A stretch of DNA of 64,000 nt from the NCBI RefSeq assembly GCF_013141725.1, contig NZ_WHNZ01000015.1:186001-250000 (forward strand). The letters run 5' to 3'. The notes under the pieces are model-generated. The model ran no database searches. It saw only the letters and a list, made by a program, of their open reading frames with translations, and had not been told where the DNA came from. The stretch's first letter is position 1; each line of letters starts with the position of its first letter. This DNA comes from Paenibacillus planticolens. Its GTDB lineage: Bacteria; Bacillota; Bacilli; Paenibacillales; NBRC-103111. This document shows, piece after piece, positions 44,501-53,313 of this stretch. Made by a program: the position numbers and the translations under genes.

Positions 44501-47500
44501 CTAATATTCAGGATATTGGAATGGAAAGTACGGCAAGCACGGCCAGTGGCGCAATCGGCGGCACGTTTGGTGTGGGGTCAGTACCGGACATTGCGAGTAT
44601 TACCGCTACGGATGCGGGTGGCCAAGTAGGAGCAGGATCAGGTGACACGGTTACGATCGTATTCGATACGCAGACTAGTAGGCCTGTAGTTGCATTGACG
44701 GATTTGGTGCTGGGCGCAGGCAGTTTCGGTACTGCGGGCAACGGGGCATCGGTAGCTTGGACGAACGCAACAACTTTAGTTGTTACACTCGGCTCTGACG
44801 CAACAGTTAAGAAGGGCGCAACGCTTACAATTGCTACATCGGCTAATATTCAGGATATCGGCGCAGAAAGCGCAGCAAGTACGGCAAGCAGCGCAATCGC
44901 CGGCACATTCGGCAGCCAAGTTCCTGATATTGCGAGCATTACCGCTGCGGATGCAGGTGGCCAAGTAGGAGCAGGATCAGGTGACATCGTCACAATCGTA
45001 TTCGATACGGCGACTAATGAGCCTACAGTTGCACTGGCGGATCTGGTGCTAAGCGCAGGCAGCTTTGGCACTGCGGGCAACGGGGCATCGGTAGCATGGA
45101 CGAACGCAACAACTTTGGTCGTCACACTCGGCTCTGATGCAACGGTCAAGAAGGGTGCAATGCTGAGCATCGCGTCTTCGGCTAATATTCAGGACATTGG
45201 CCTGGAAAGCGCGGTAAGCACAGCTAGCAGCACGATTGGTGGCACCTTCGGCAGCCAAGTTCCTGATATTACGAGCATTACAGCTGTGGATTCGGGTGGC
45301 CAAGTAGGAGCAGGCTCAGGTGACACTGTTACAATCGTGTTCGATACGGCGACTAATGAGCCTACAGTTGCACTGACGGATCTGGTTCTGAGCGCAGGCA
45401 GCTTTGGAACTGCGGGCAACGGGGCATCGGTAGCGTGGACGAACGCAACAACTTTGGTCGTCACACTGGGCTCTGACGCAACGGTCAAGAAGGGCGCGAC
45501 GCTTACATTTGCTGTAACGGCAGGAATCAAAGACATTGGATTGGAAAGTGCGGTTAGCACAGCGAGCAGCACGATTGGCGGCACCTTCGGAAGCCGAGTT
45601 CCTGATATTACGAGCATTACCGCTGTGGATGCGGGCAACCAAGTGGGAGCAGGCTCAGGCGATACGGTTACGATCGTATTTGATACGCCGACTAATAGGA
45701 TTACAGTTGCACTGACGGGTCTGGTTCTGAGTGCGGGCAGCTTTGGCACAGCAGGCAACGGAGCATCGACAGCATGGACGGATGCAACAACTTTGGTCGT
45801 GACACTCGGTTCTGACGCAACGGTCAAGAAGGGTGCAACACTGAGCATCGCATCTTCGGCTAATATCCAGGATATTGGCGCAGAAAGCGCGGCAAGTACG
45901 GCAAGTGGCGCCATCGGCGGCACCTTCGGCAGCCAAGTTCCTGATATTGTGAGCACTACCGCTGCGGATGCGGGCAACCAAGTGGGCTCAGGCTCAGGCG
46001 ATACGGTCACAATCGTATTCGATACAGCGACAAGTAGGCCTACAGTTGCACTGACGGATCTGGTTCTGAGTGCAGGCAGCTTTGGCACTGCGGGCAACGG
46101 GGCGTCGGCAGCATGGACGAACGCAACAACTTTGGTCGTGACACTCGGTTCTGACGCAACGGTTAAAATGGGCGCAACACTAACTATCGCGCCTACGGCT
46201 AATGTTCAGGATATCGGCGCAGAAAGCGCGGCAAGTACGGCGAGCGGAGCCATCGGCGGCACCTTCGGAAGCCAAGTTCCTGATATTGCGAGCATTACCG
46301 CTGCGGATGCGGGCAACCAAGTAGGAGCAGGCTTAGGTGACACCGTCACGATCGTATTCGATACGCCGACTAGCAGGCCTACAGTTGGACTCTCGGATTT
46401 GACGCTAAGCGCAGGCAGCTTCGGTACTGCGGGCAATGGGGCAGCGGTAGCGTGGACGAATGCAACAACTTTGGTCATTACACTCGGCTCTGACGCAACA
46501 GTGAAGAAGGGCGCAACGCTTACAATTGCTGCATCGGCTAATATTCAGGATATTGGTTTGGAAAGTGCGGCAAGCACGGCAAGCAGTTCAATTGGCGGCA
46601 CCTTCGGCAGCCAAGTTCCCGATATTACGAGCATTACCGCTGCTGATGCGGGTGGCCAAGTAGGAGCGGGCTTAGGGGACACGGTCACAATCGTATTCGA
46701 TACACCGACCAATGAGCCTACAGTTGGACTCTCAGATTTGGTGCTGAGCGCAGGAAGCTTTGGCACAACGGGCAACGGGGCATCGGCAGCGTGGACGAAC
46801 GCAACAACCTTGCTCGTCACACTCGGCTCTGACGCAACGGTCAAGAAGGGCGCGACGCTTACAATTGCTGTATCGGCAGGAATCAAAGACATTGCTTTGG
46901 AAAGTGCGGTAAGCACGGCGAGCAGCGCCATCGGCGGAACCTTCGGCAGTCGAGTTCCTGGTATTACGAGCATAACCGCTGCGGATGCGGGATCACAGCC
47001 GGGTCCAAACAGTGGTGACACCGTCACGGTCGTGTTTGATACGCCGACTAGCCAGCCTGTAATTTCTTTATCGGATTTAACATTAAGTGCAGGTACTTTT
47101 GGTACTTTGGCTAATGGTGCCTCATCGAATTGGGTTGACAATACAACGTTAATCATAAGACTGGGATCAGACGCAACAGTAAGAAAAGGCGCACTTTTAA
47201 GTATTGCTCCTACAGCAAACATTCAGGACATTGGTTTGGAAAGTGTCGCGAGCACTGCAAGCTTGACTATCGGCGGAACCTTCGGAATTGGAACAATTCC
47301 AAATATTTCAGCTATACAGGCGACCAACGATATGGGGGGTCCCGGTCCTGAAAACGGTGATAAAGTTACGATTTCGTTTACTGCGGTTACCAACACCCCT
47401 GCAATCGATCTAGCCGATATTGTTCTGGATAACGGCCACTCATGGGGGGCGGGTGCTCACGCTTCTTGGAACAGCAATGGTTCGGCATTGACGATCACTT

Positions 47501-50500
47501 TAGGTGCCGGAGCAACAGTTGCCGTTGGCGATAACGTAACGATATTGGCGGGAGCAGGCATTACTGAAATTAGCGGGGAACTATCAGCCATTACGGGTTC
47601 TGCGGCTATTACGGGAACCTTCGGAGATTTAATCGTTCCTGTCATCTCCAGCATATTAGCGACCAATGGCGGCGGCACAGCGGCAGTAGAACAGAACGAT
47701 ACGCTTGAAATTAGTTTCAATGTGCCGACAAACGCCGGTACAGTTGATTTATCTAAACTGGTAGTTAGCAATGGACATCATTTGGGCACATCGCCAACAA
47801 CGGCTTGGAGCGCGGATGGCAGTATTTTAACGATTAAACTTGGCGTTAATCCGACTATTGTTGCGACTGATACGATTGATGTGCTTGCAGGTATTGGAAT
47901 TAAGGATGCATCAGGAACTTCCGATATCGCTCCGCAAAGCAATATTGCAATAACCGGCAGCTTCGGTACGGCAGTGGCGCCTCAAGCGACAAATGTCTAT
48001 GCAACGAACGGTGACGGCTTGCCGAACGCAGGTGCAGGGGATACGCTCGTTATCGTGTTTGATACGCCTACCAATGGCGGAGCAATAGACCTGTCCAAAT
48101 TCGTGTTGAGCAATGGACGCACATTTGGAGCAAACCCAAGCGCAGCATGGAGCTCAGGCAACACAAGATTGGTTATCACTTTAGGAGCAGGAGCCGACAT
48201 CACAACCACGGATACGCTGACGATCAACAGCGGCAGCGGCATCTTGGATACGACTGGACAAGCTTCGTTAGCTGGAACGGCAGACCTGAGTATCGGCGGC
48301 AGCTTCGGTGTGGCGGTAGCGCCGGTTGTAAGCAGCATTACGGCAACGAATGGCGACGGCAAACCTACCGTAGGCGCCGGTGACAAGCTGATCGTCGTGC
48401 TGGATTCCCCATCCAACGGTGTGGGTGTTGATTTGACGAAGTTCAGCTTCAGCAATGGGCATACGCTCGGAACCGGGGCAACCGCTAGCTGGAGCAGCGA
48501 TAAGCTGCGTCTGACCATAACGCTCGGAGTCGGCGCGAATATTGCGACAACAGATACCGTAAGTATCGCCTCCGGAAGCGAAATTGCAGACACGACAGGA
48601 ACAATAGAACTGACTCCACGATTGAATATTGCCATAGGCGGCAGCTTTGGTGTGGCGGTAGCGCCTGTAATTTCAGCTATCAACGCAATTAATGGAGATG
48701 GCAAACCGACTGTAGGCGCAGGCGACAAGCTGTTGGTCATTTTCGATACGCCAACCAACGGCGGCAGCGTCGATTTGACCAAAATTGCAGTCAGCGGCGG
48801 TCATACGCTGGGAACTGGGCCATCCTATGCTTGGAGTGCTAACAATACGCATCTGACCATCAAGTTGGGTACGAATCCAACGATTACGACAAACGATACG
48901 ATCGATATCTTGGCTTTGTTCGGTGTTTCGGACGCTACGAACCAAGCGGCATTGGCCACGCAATCGAACATTGCAATTGGCGGCAGTTTCGGTGTAGCGA
49001 TAGCGCCTAATGTAACGGACGTATACGCTCTGAACACGGGTGGAACGCCTGCCGTTGACGCGAATGACCAAATCGTAATCGTGTTCGATACGGATGTGGA
49101 TTATAGCGGCTTTAACAAGTCGGCCATTACCATCGACGGGCACGCGTTTGGCACGAATGCGAATTTTGACACAAGCGACAGCAAGAAGCTGGTCATCACG
49201 CTAAAAGATACAGTAGGCGTGACGCAAAGCAGTACCATCAGTATCGATGGAGCGCTCAGCGGCATAAAAGATATTACGAAGCAGGCAGCTGTCAACAATG
49301 TAAGCAGCCATGCCATTGGCGGCAGCTTCGGCGTAGCGATAGCGCCTAATGTAACGGCCATTAACGCGATTGATGGGGACGGCACCGCTCGTGTAGCGGC
49401 AGGCGACAAATTAAGAATCGCATTCGATTCACCTGTGAAGTTAGTTGGCTTCACGCTTGACAATGTCTTGGCAGATGGACAAACGGGCGCATTCGGCAGC
49501 ACAGCGACTTTCAATCTCGATGCTAGCGGTACGATTCTGACCATCACTTTTGGCGGTACAGGCATTGCCGTAACCAATTCAAGCGTAATTTCCATGAATG
49601 GCGGTATTTTCGATGCGGCAACGGGATCTAAGGCATTGGCCAATGGCGGTTCATTGCCATCCATCCGTGATAACTTCGGCACGGCAGTAGCACCGAAAGT
49701 CATTACTGCAGTCGCTATTGATCAGAACGGATTGTATTCGATATATGGAGATAGAATTGACATCACGTTTGATTCTCCAACGAATGGGTCGGTCATTTCC
49801 AATGCGTATCAAACTCACGATTTGATACAAGTAAGCAACGGCCATACCATCGGAGACTTTGCTGCTTTCAGTTGGAGCAACAACAACCGGACACTGACCG
49901 TAAGCTTGGCAACATACAGCCAATATAGCTCTGTTACTGGCGCTGTTTATGCGAATTTACAAGTTGGAGACATATTGGATTTAAGCGGACTGGGAATCAA
50001 GGATGCTACAGGGACTGCCGATGCGGAAGCTGGTAGTGTTGTCCTTGGCGGCAGCTTCGTGCCCGGATTACTACCGGAGTTTACGTATGCCGTAGCGTCA
50101 ACCAATAACCGCAACAATTCCGCCCGCATACTGGGAACGATCGATTTAATTTTTAACACGGCCATGTACCATGACCCAAGCCAGCTTGACCTAAGCAAAA
50201 TTTCAGTAACCAATAGCCACAATTTCGGTACAGGTGCAACGATTGCATGGAGCTCCGCAAACGTGCTGTCAATCACAGTGATGTTAGACGCAACAGTAGA
50301 AGTTGGCGATATGATCGATCTGTCGAAATTACAATTAAAGGATAGCGGCGGCATTGCATATGTTCCTGCGAACTATGCGGTAAAATCATTAACAGGTTCG
50401 TTCGGCAGCGCATTAACGCCTTCCGTCATCAGTGTAATGGCCTCCAACACCGGAATGAATCCGGGAGCAGGCGTGGGTGATACGATTACCATTACATTTG

Positions 50501-51432
50501 CTTCGGATACGAATGGTATCGCCGGTGCTTCGGTTGATGTATCCAGTCTTGCCGGATTAATTGGAAACGACGCATCTGCCAAATGGCTGGATGCAAGAAC
50601 ATTGGTTATTACCGTAGGCAATCTTGGCGCTAATCCGACATTAGCGGATAACGGCTTGATTACGATAGATTCCCTTAACATTAAAGACGTAACAGGCAAG
50701 TCATCGAGTGCCAAAGGTAGCTACGAAATCGGCGGTACCTTCGGCCAAGTGAACTCGCCGAGCGTAGTCAGCATTGTCGCTTCAAGTGATGATAAGAACA
50801 AAGCGACATCGGCAATCGCTAGCGGCGACATGATTACCATTACGTTCGATATGCCAACCAACCAGAGCGGTACATGGGATCGGGATAAAATTAACCAATT
50901 TATCCAATTTGGAACAAGCGGCAGTCCAAAGATTTTGGGAGCGGGATATCAAGGCACATGGAGAGATAACGGAAGGGTGCTGGTGATCACAGTTACCGAT
51001 GTTACGGGATCGACCATTCAGATTGGCGATAGCATCCATGTTCAGGGCATTAAAAATGCGATGGGCAACTCTCCTGCAAATAACGATTCCAAAGCTTTGG
51101 CAGGAATGTTTGACGGAAGAGAATTTGCGATTACTTCCTTCTCGCTCACTTCTGGCGGCGCCGGAACATTGATCGCGAATTTACTGATAGAGCCGTTGAA
51201 AGGTCACGACGGCAGTGAAGTTGTCATTCTTGAGATCAGCAAGGGTTCGACACCTGTCCAATTGATCGCGTCAGTAAAGGATATTACTGGGAATGTTGAA
51301 ATTAAACAAATATTCAGTAATTTGGAAGGCGACCTGAGTGCTTATACGGTACGAGCTTACATTTTTGATAATTATAACAGCACGACCGGTTCTCAACTGC
51401 TCTCGCAAAAAATTGAAATGAAGTTGAATTAA
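38557..51432 (+). CDS. Giant secreted surface protein with 19 near-identical 113-residue repeats
   Basis: A 4291-aa protein, roughly 0.4 MDa. A long basic N-region precedes the signal core LVSALTGSVMMAGAVMPFLP, with a cleavage site near TVQA. Residues ~65-645 hold five ~110-residue domains sharing LTETG-x-x-TGVFKG. From ~648 to ~4190 come about 30 beta-rich domains of another type; 19 of them (40837-47280) are nearly identical, each 339 bp (one 342). Common parts are FDTPTxxPTVALTDLVLS, LVVTLGSDATVKKGATL and NIQDIG. The last ~100 residues are a distinct domain. No SLH, LPxTG or lipobox is seen, so it must be held by other proteins or be released. AAGGAGG before the ATG. It follows secA2 by 118 nt and precedes an SLH protein; it may form an outer surface layer or adhesin fibre. 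Confidence 0.92.
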   Translation: MSDDIHFIGEQDSKEQSGLKNIKRKRKDQPDNKRKLVSALTGSVMMAGAVMPFLPAQTVQAATETGTMTVDKHYAAANETVEITIVDAGNNYNKNTTAIDTTVVAVSSPADTSVGRNPLMLVLTETGENSGIFKGSLRLVDPSTASPGADEIRVANGGTVTILDPNWNTENQLNPIVLNVERRDHVTGTIQTFDAGTLAPISSLVNDGQRVRVEVRDDDLNTDPTTRQTKTINVTTIAGAQQYSLTLEESSANSNLFTGEFTVGTDVMPANNSPLYIEYQDDNQSDNSPGLITKKLVRKDLTAATLSALPTKAAYDEPITVTLTDNDLNIDPSIKETATVKITSAEDSAGINLTLTETGPDTGVFTGTFTMQNASNSALNQIKVLNGNSVTVNYTDLRDAIGSTSSLSSTIARKDHVSGTIAVDKTNAVVGETVTITVNDADYINTVSGQIINVQVKSATDSTGISVPLTETADTGVFKGTFTITNGASVAGSQISAANGEAISVTYLDAITANNSIDQPVVTTLNRKDRMTGVLSYNRLSSPTGEIIEVSLNDTDLDIDPNAVDTASVTVTSIDDPTGFYVTLTETGVGTGVFKGQFKPVLTATNDTLSPQELLVAYNNNLIVTYTDEHRANNTKGNVVSTFKHLQVPAVTAIQAFDTGGQVGAGGNDTVKITFDMMTNQSVIAPSDIAAYFSLDAGSWGTPANGLSATWSDAQNLVITVGSDATVKKGAIVSLNASAGIKDALGNSAASVGAMSIGGTFGSQVPAITSITAADAGNQVGAGSGDTVTIVFDTPTSKPTVALTDLVLSAGSFGTEGNGASLLWTNATTLVVTLGSDATVKKGATLSIASSANIQDIGLESAVSTASGAIGGSFGSQVPAITSITAADAGGQVGAGSGDTVTIVFDTATSEPTVALADLVLSAGSFGTAGNGASAAWTNATTLVVTLGSDATVKKGATFTIAASANIQDIGLESAASTASSSIGGTFGSRVPDIASITAVNAGNQVGAGSGDAVTIVFDTPTNEATVGLPDLVLSAGSFGTAGNGASVVWLNATTLVVTLGSDATVKKGATLTIAVSAGIKDIALESAVSTASSTIGGTFGSQVPGITSITAADAGSQVGAGLGDTVTIVFDTPTNEPTVGLSDLVLSAGSFGTAGNGATVAWTDATTLVVTLGSDATVKSGATLSIAATANIQDIGMESAVSTASSSIGGSFGSQVPDIVSITAADAGNQVGSGSGDTVTIVFDTPTNEPTVALTDLFLSAGSFGTAVNGASTAWTNATTLVVTLGSDATVKKGATLTIAATANIQDIGAESAASTASSAIGGTFGSQVPVIASITAVDAGNQVGAGSGDTVTIVFDTATSAPTIALTDLVLSTGSFGTAGNGASASWTNATTLVVTLGSDATVKKGATLTIAASANIQDIGLESAASTASSVIGGTFGSQVPDIVSITAADAGNQVGAGSGDTVTIKFDTPTSEPTVALTDLVLSAGSFGTAGNGASAAWTNTTTLVVTLGSDATVKKGATLTIAATANIQDIGLESAASTANGPIGGSFGSQVPSITSITAADAGGQVGAGSGDTVTIVFDTPTNRPTVGLSDLVLSAGSFGTTGNGASVAWTNATTLVVTLGSDATVKKGATLTIAASANIQDIGLESAASTASSSIGGSFGSQVPNITSIDATDDGNQVGAGLGDKITIVFDTPTSRPAVALTDLVLSAGSLGTAGNGASAAWTNATTLVVTLGSDATVKMGATLSIASTANIQDIGAESAASMASGVIGGSFGSQVPGITSITAADDGNQVGAGQGDTITIVFDTPTSEPTVALTDLVLSAGSFGTAGNGASTSWTNATTLVVTLGSDATVKKGATLTIAASANIQDIGLESAASTASSAIGGSFGSKVPEIASITAVDAGNQVGAGSGDTVTIVFDTATSEPTIALTDLVLSAGSFGTAGNGASLSWTNATTLVVTLGSDATVRKGATLSIASSANIQDIGMESTASTASGAIGGTFGVGSVPDIASITATDAGGQVGAGSGDTVTIVFDTQTSRPVVALTDLVLGAGSFGTAGNGASVAWTNATTLVVTLGSDATVKKGATLTIATSANIQDIGAESAASTASSAIAGTFGSQVPDIASITAADAGGQVGAGSGDIVTIVFDTATNEPTVALADLVLSAGSFGTAGNGASVAWTNATTLVVTLGSDATVKKGAMLSIASSANIQDIGLESAVSTASSTIGGTFGSQVPDITSITAVDSGGQVGAGSGDTVTIVFDTATNEPTVALTDLVLSAGSFGTAGNGASVAWTNATTLVVTLGSDATVKKGATLTFAVTAGIKDIGLESAVSTASSTIGGTFGSRVPDITSITAVDAGNQVGAGSGDTVTIVFDTPTNRITVALTGLVLSAGSFGTAGNGASTAWTDATTLVVTLGSDATVKKGATLSIASSANIQDIGAESAASTASGAIGGTFGSQVPDIVSTTAADAGNQVGSGSGDTVTIVFDTATSRPTVALTDLVLSAGSFGTAGNGASAAWTNATTLVVTLGSDATVKMGATLTIAPTANVQDIGAESAASTASGAIGGTFGSQVPDIASITAADAGNQVGAGLGDTVTIVFDTPTSRPTVGLSDLTLSAGSFGTAGNGAAVAWTNATTLVITLGSDATVKKGATLTIAASANIQDIGLESAASTASSSIGGTFGSQVPDITSITAADAGGQVGAGLGDTVTIVFDTPTNEPTVGLSDLVLSAGSFGTTGNGASAAWTNATTLLVTLGSDATVKKGATLTIAVSAGIKDIALESAVSTASSAIGGTFGSRVPGITSITAADAGSQPGPNSGDTVTVVFDTPTSQPVISLSDLTLSAGTFGTLANGASSNWVDNTTLIIRLGSDATVRKGALLSIAPTANIQDIGLESVASTASLTIGGTFGIGTIPNISAIQATNDMGGPGPENGDKVTISFTAVTNTPAIDLADIVLDNGHSWGAGAHASWNSNGSALTITLGAGATVAVGDNVTILAGAGITEISGELSAITGSAAITGTFGDLIVPVISSILATNGGGTAAVEQNDTLEISFNVPTNAGTVDLSKLVVSNGHHLGTSPTTAWSADGSILTIKLGVNPTIVATDTIDVLAGIGIKDASGTSDIAPQSNIAITGSFGTAVAPQATNVYATNGDGLPNAGAGDTLVIVFDTPTNGGAIDLSKFVLSNGRTFGANPSAAWSSGNTRLVITLGAGADITTTDTLTINSGSGILDTTGQASLAGTADLSIGGSFGVAVAPVVSSITATNGDGKPTVGAGDKLIVVLDSPSNGVGVDLTKFSFSNGHTLGTGATASWSSDKLRLTITLGVGANIATTDTVSIASGSEIADTTGTIELTPRLNIAIGGSFGVAVAPVISAINAINGDGKPTVGAGDKLLVIFDTPTNGGSVDLTKIAVSGGHTLGTGPSYAWSANNTHLTIKLGTNPTITTNDTIDILALFGVSDATNQAALATQSNIAIGGSFGVAIAPNVTDVYALNTGGTPAVDANDQIVIVFDTDVDYSGFNKSAITIDGHAFGTNANFDTSDSKKLVITLKDTVGVTQSSTISIDGALSGIKDITKQAAVNNVSSHAIGGSFGVAIAPNVTAINAIDGDGTARVAAGDKLRIAFDSPVKLVGFTLDNVLADGQTGAFGSTATFNLDASGTILTITFGGTGIAVTNSSVISMNGGIFDAATGSKALANGGSLPSIRDNFGTAVAPKVITAVAIDQNGLYSIYGDRIDITFDSPTNGSVISNAYQTHDLIQVSNGHTIGDFAAFSWSNNNRTLTVSLATYSQYSSVTGAVYANLQVGDILDLSGLGIKDATGTADAEAGSVVLGGSFVPGLLPEFTYAVASTNNRNNSARILGTIDLIFNTAMYHDPSQLDLSKISVTNSHNFGTGATIAWSSANVLSITVMLDATVEVGDMIDLSKLQLKDSGGIAYVPANYAVKSLTGSFGSALTPSVISVMASNTGMNPGAGVGDTITITFASDTNGIAGASVDVSSLAGLIGNDASAKWLDARTLVITVGNLGANPTLADNGLITIDSLNIKDVTGKSSSAKGSYEIGGTFGQVNSPSVVSIVASSDDKNKATSAIASGDMITITFDMPTNQSGTWDRDKINQFIQFGTSGSPKILGAGYQGTWRDNGRVLVITVTDVTGSTIQIGDSIHVQGIKNAMGNSPANNDSKALAGMFDGREFAITSFSLTSGGAGTLIANLLIEPLKGHDGSEVVILEISKGSTPVQLIASVKDITGNVEIKQIFSNLEGDLSAYTVRAYIFDNYNSTTGSQLLSQKIEMKLN
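40837..47280 (+). repeat. 19 tandem 339-bp coding repeats
   Basis: Phe codons of the FGS/FGV motif recur from 40837 to 47281: 6444 bp, which equals 18 units of 339 bp plus one of 342 bp (the unit beginning FGVGSVP carries an extra codon). Nucleotide similarity is high even at third positions, pointing to recent duplication or gene conversion. Flanking units of the same fold on both sides are strongly diverged. Confidence 0.95.
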
Positions 51433-51437
51433 TCACA

Positions 51438-51480
51438 GAGGTATATTGTCGGTGATTCCGGCAATATACCTCAACCTTTT
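51438..51480 (+). terminator. Hairpin between the giant-protein gene and the SLH gene
   Basis: Stem GAGGTATATTG/CAATATACCTC with inner CGG/CCG and a weak following T run (AACCTTTT). It may be a partial terminator or a processing site that lowers expression of the SLH gene. Confidence 0.7.
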
Positions 51481-51504
51481 CACATCAGAAGGGATGGTAT
51501 CTAA

Positions 51505-53160
51505 GTGAGGAAAAAATTACTGTTTTTCGGATTGTTGCTGTGTATGCTCACTGTCGGTCTGACTCCCGGTTTGCCGGCTATTTCCGCATATGCGGCAGAA
51601 ACAGCAGTGAAGATCACAACGGACAAAGACACATACAGAGTTGGCGATCAGGTGCAAGTTAACGGATTTTCTCCAACAGGAAAAGATATTACGCTGAAAG
51701 TAATCGATAGTAACAAATTCATGGTTCATGTGGACGCGAGCTACGGTAAAGACAATAAGGGAACCTTCGCGTTTGCGTTCTCGATACCCGCAACCAGCGC
51801 GACCGAAATGACGATCATCGCCGGCTACGGAAGCGGACAAGGTGAGTTTGACATTCGCAATATCAAAATCGGTTCACCGGCTCCTACTGGCCCTATTGGT
51901 GGCCCTGGCGGATCTTTGCCAAATCCCCCTGACACAAAGACAGACAATGCAAACAATAATTCTGTAAGTTTAACGTCTGCAATGAAGGAAACCGTGCAAG
52001 CTGACGGCATTACTGTATCGCTTGAGGCCTCCAAGTTATCCGAGCTTTTATCCAAATCCTCTGCAGATGCGAAAGTATTTGTACTGGAAGTAAAATCTGC
52101 TCCAAATGCCGTGAAGGCGGAATTCGCCTACGATGTGCTGCAATTGCTGACATCCAAAAATGCAGCGGCAGTCGTGCAGCTACAAACAGGGGCGGGCAGT
52201 TACGATCTTCCGATCAAACAGATCGATCTTGCAGCCTCGGCTGGGCAACTTGGTGTCGATCCCAAAGACTTAAAAGTGAATATCACGATCCAAAAGGTTC
52301 AAGGCGACAATGCCGATGCGGTGAAATCGATCGCCTCTAAACTGGGAGCGGACGTAGTAGTCGAACCGCTGGAATTCTCCGTCACTGTTGTCGCGGGTAA
52401 TGGCAAGAGCCAAGAAATCGCGGCTTTCAATACCTACATAGCGCGTTCGATTACACTTACGAAAAGTGTGAATCCAAAAACGGCGACAGGTGTGCGGTTT
52501 AATCCGGAGACAGGTACTTACAGTCCCGTTCCTACGCTATTTGAAGGATTAAAAGCGACCTTCTTGCGCAAAGGAAACAGTATTTACACGGTAATCGACC
52601 ATCCGAAAACTTTTGGGGATCTGACAAGCCATTGGGCTAAGGACGATGTGGAGACACTCGCGAGCAAGCTTATTCTCAATGGCATAGAGGAGGATAAATT
52701 TGCCCCTAACAACCGGATTACAAGAGCCGAATTTGCAGCTATGTTAGTTCGTTCGTTGGGACTCGACGAGGTGAAAGCCACAGGCTTTAAAGATGTTGCT
52801 GCGGCAGATTGGTTCTCGGGCTCTGTTGGAGCTTCGCAAAAAGCCGGGCTGATCAACGGTTACGAAGACGGAACATTTAAACCGGATGCCTTGATTTCAC
52901 GCGAGCAAATGGCAACCATGGTTATTCGTGCATTGAAGGTTGCTGAGAAAGAAGTCGCTGTCGATGCTTCGTCGCTCAACAAATTTGCAGACCGCAATTC
53001 AGTCTCGAGTTGGTCGAAAGATGCAGTCGCTCAAGCCATAACTACAGGGATCGTTCAAGGGGTAACCGATACCTCGTTCGCTCCTCAGGATAATGCGACT
53101 CGCGCGCAAGGCGCAGCCATGCTCAAGCGTATGCTGGAGTACTTGAAATTTATTAACTAG
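51505..53160 (+). CDS. Cell-surface protein with three C-terminal SLH domains
   Basis: A 551-aa secreted protein. A signal peptide (KKLLFFGLLLCMLTVGLTPG, ending near AYA) is followed by a beta-type domain (TTDKDTYRVGDQVQVNG), a Pro/Gly linker (GPIGGPGGSLPNPP), a middle domain, and three SLH modules from residue ~369: FGDLTSHWAKDDVETLASK, FKDVAAADWFSGSVGASQ and FADRNSVSSWSKDAVAQA. SLH domains bind pyruvylated wall polymers. Start is GTG at 51505 with GAAGGGATGG upstream. Next to the giant protein, which has no anchor, it may be the wall anchor for it. It is followed by a repeated-type terminator. Confidence 0.93.
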   Translation: MRKKLLFFGLLLCMLTVGLTPGLPAISAYAAETAVKITTDKDTYRVGDQVQVNGFSPTGKDITLKVIDSNKFMVHVDASYGKDNKGTFAFAFSIPATSATEMTIIAGYGSGQGEFDIRNIKIGSPAPTGPIGGPGGSLPNPPDTKTDNANNNSVSLTSAMKETVQADGITVSLEASKLSELLSKSSADAKVFVLEVKSAPNAVKAEFAYDVLQLLTSKNAAAVVQLQTGAGSYDLPIKQIDLAASAGQLGVDPKDLKVNITIQKVQGDNADAVKSIASKLGADVVVEPLEFSVTVVAGNGKSQEIAAFNTYIARSITLTKSVNPKTATGVRFNPETGTYSPVPTLFEGLKATFLRKGNSIYTVIDHPKTFGDLTSHWAKDDVETLASKLILNGIEEDKFAPNNRITRAEFAAMLVRSLGLDEVKATGFKDVAAADWFSGSVGASQKAGLINGYEDGTFKPDALISREQMATMVIRALKVAEKEVAVDASSLNKFADRNSVSSWSKDAVAQAITTGIVQGVTDTSFAPQDNATRAQGAAMLKRMLEYLKFIN

Positions 53161-53172
53161 CTGAAATCCTCA

Positions 53173-53205
53173 GAACCTGGCCTCGTTGGCTGGGTTTCTT
53201 TTTTT
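53173..53205 (+). terminator. Terminator of the surface-protein locus (repeated type)
   Basis: GAACCTGG ... TGGGTTTC hairpin and a T run; same layout as at 7350, 27727 and 35597. Confidence 0.88.
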
Positions 53206-53313
53206 AGGTGCTGATGCCCTTGTTGTAACATGGAGATGTTCCCGCAGAAGGCGCCTTGATATATAATGGTTTTGAGTGCAAAACGGTACTAGTCAAACAA
53301 GGGAGTGAACCAA

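Noticed and set aside
40596..47222. Long open frames on the reverse strand across the giant gene
   Set aside because: They arise from the repeated composition of the forward gene: the same frame recurs in each 339-bp unit, none has ribosome sites, and all end at the same kind of place within units.
40837..47280. CRISPR-like periodicity
   Set aside because: The repeats are 339 bp, coding and without spacers; no cas gene is nearby.
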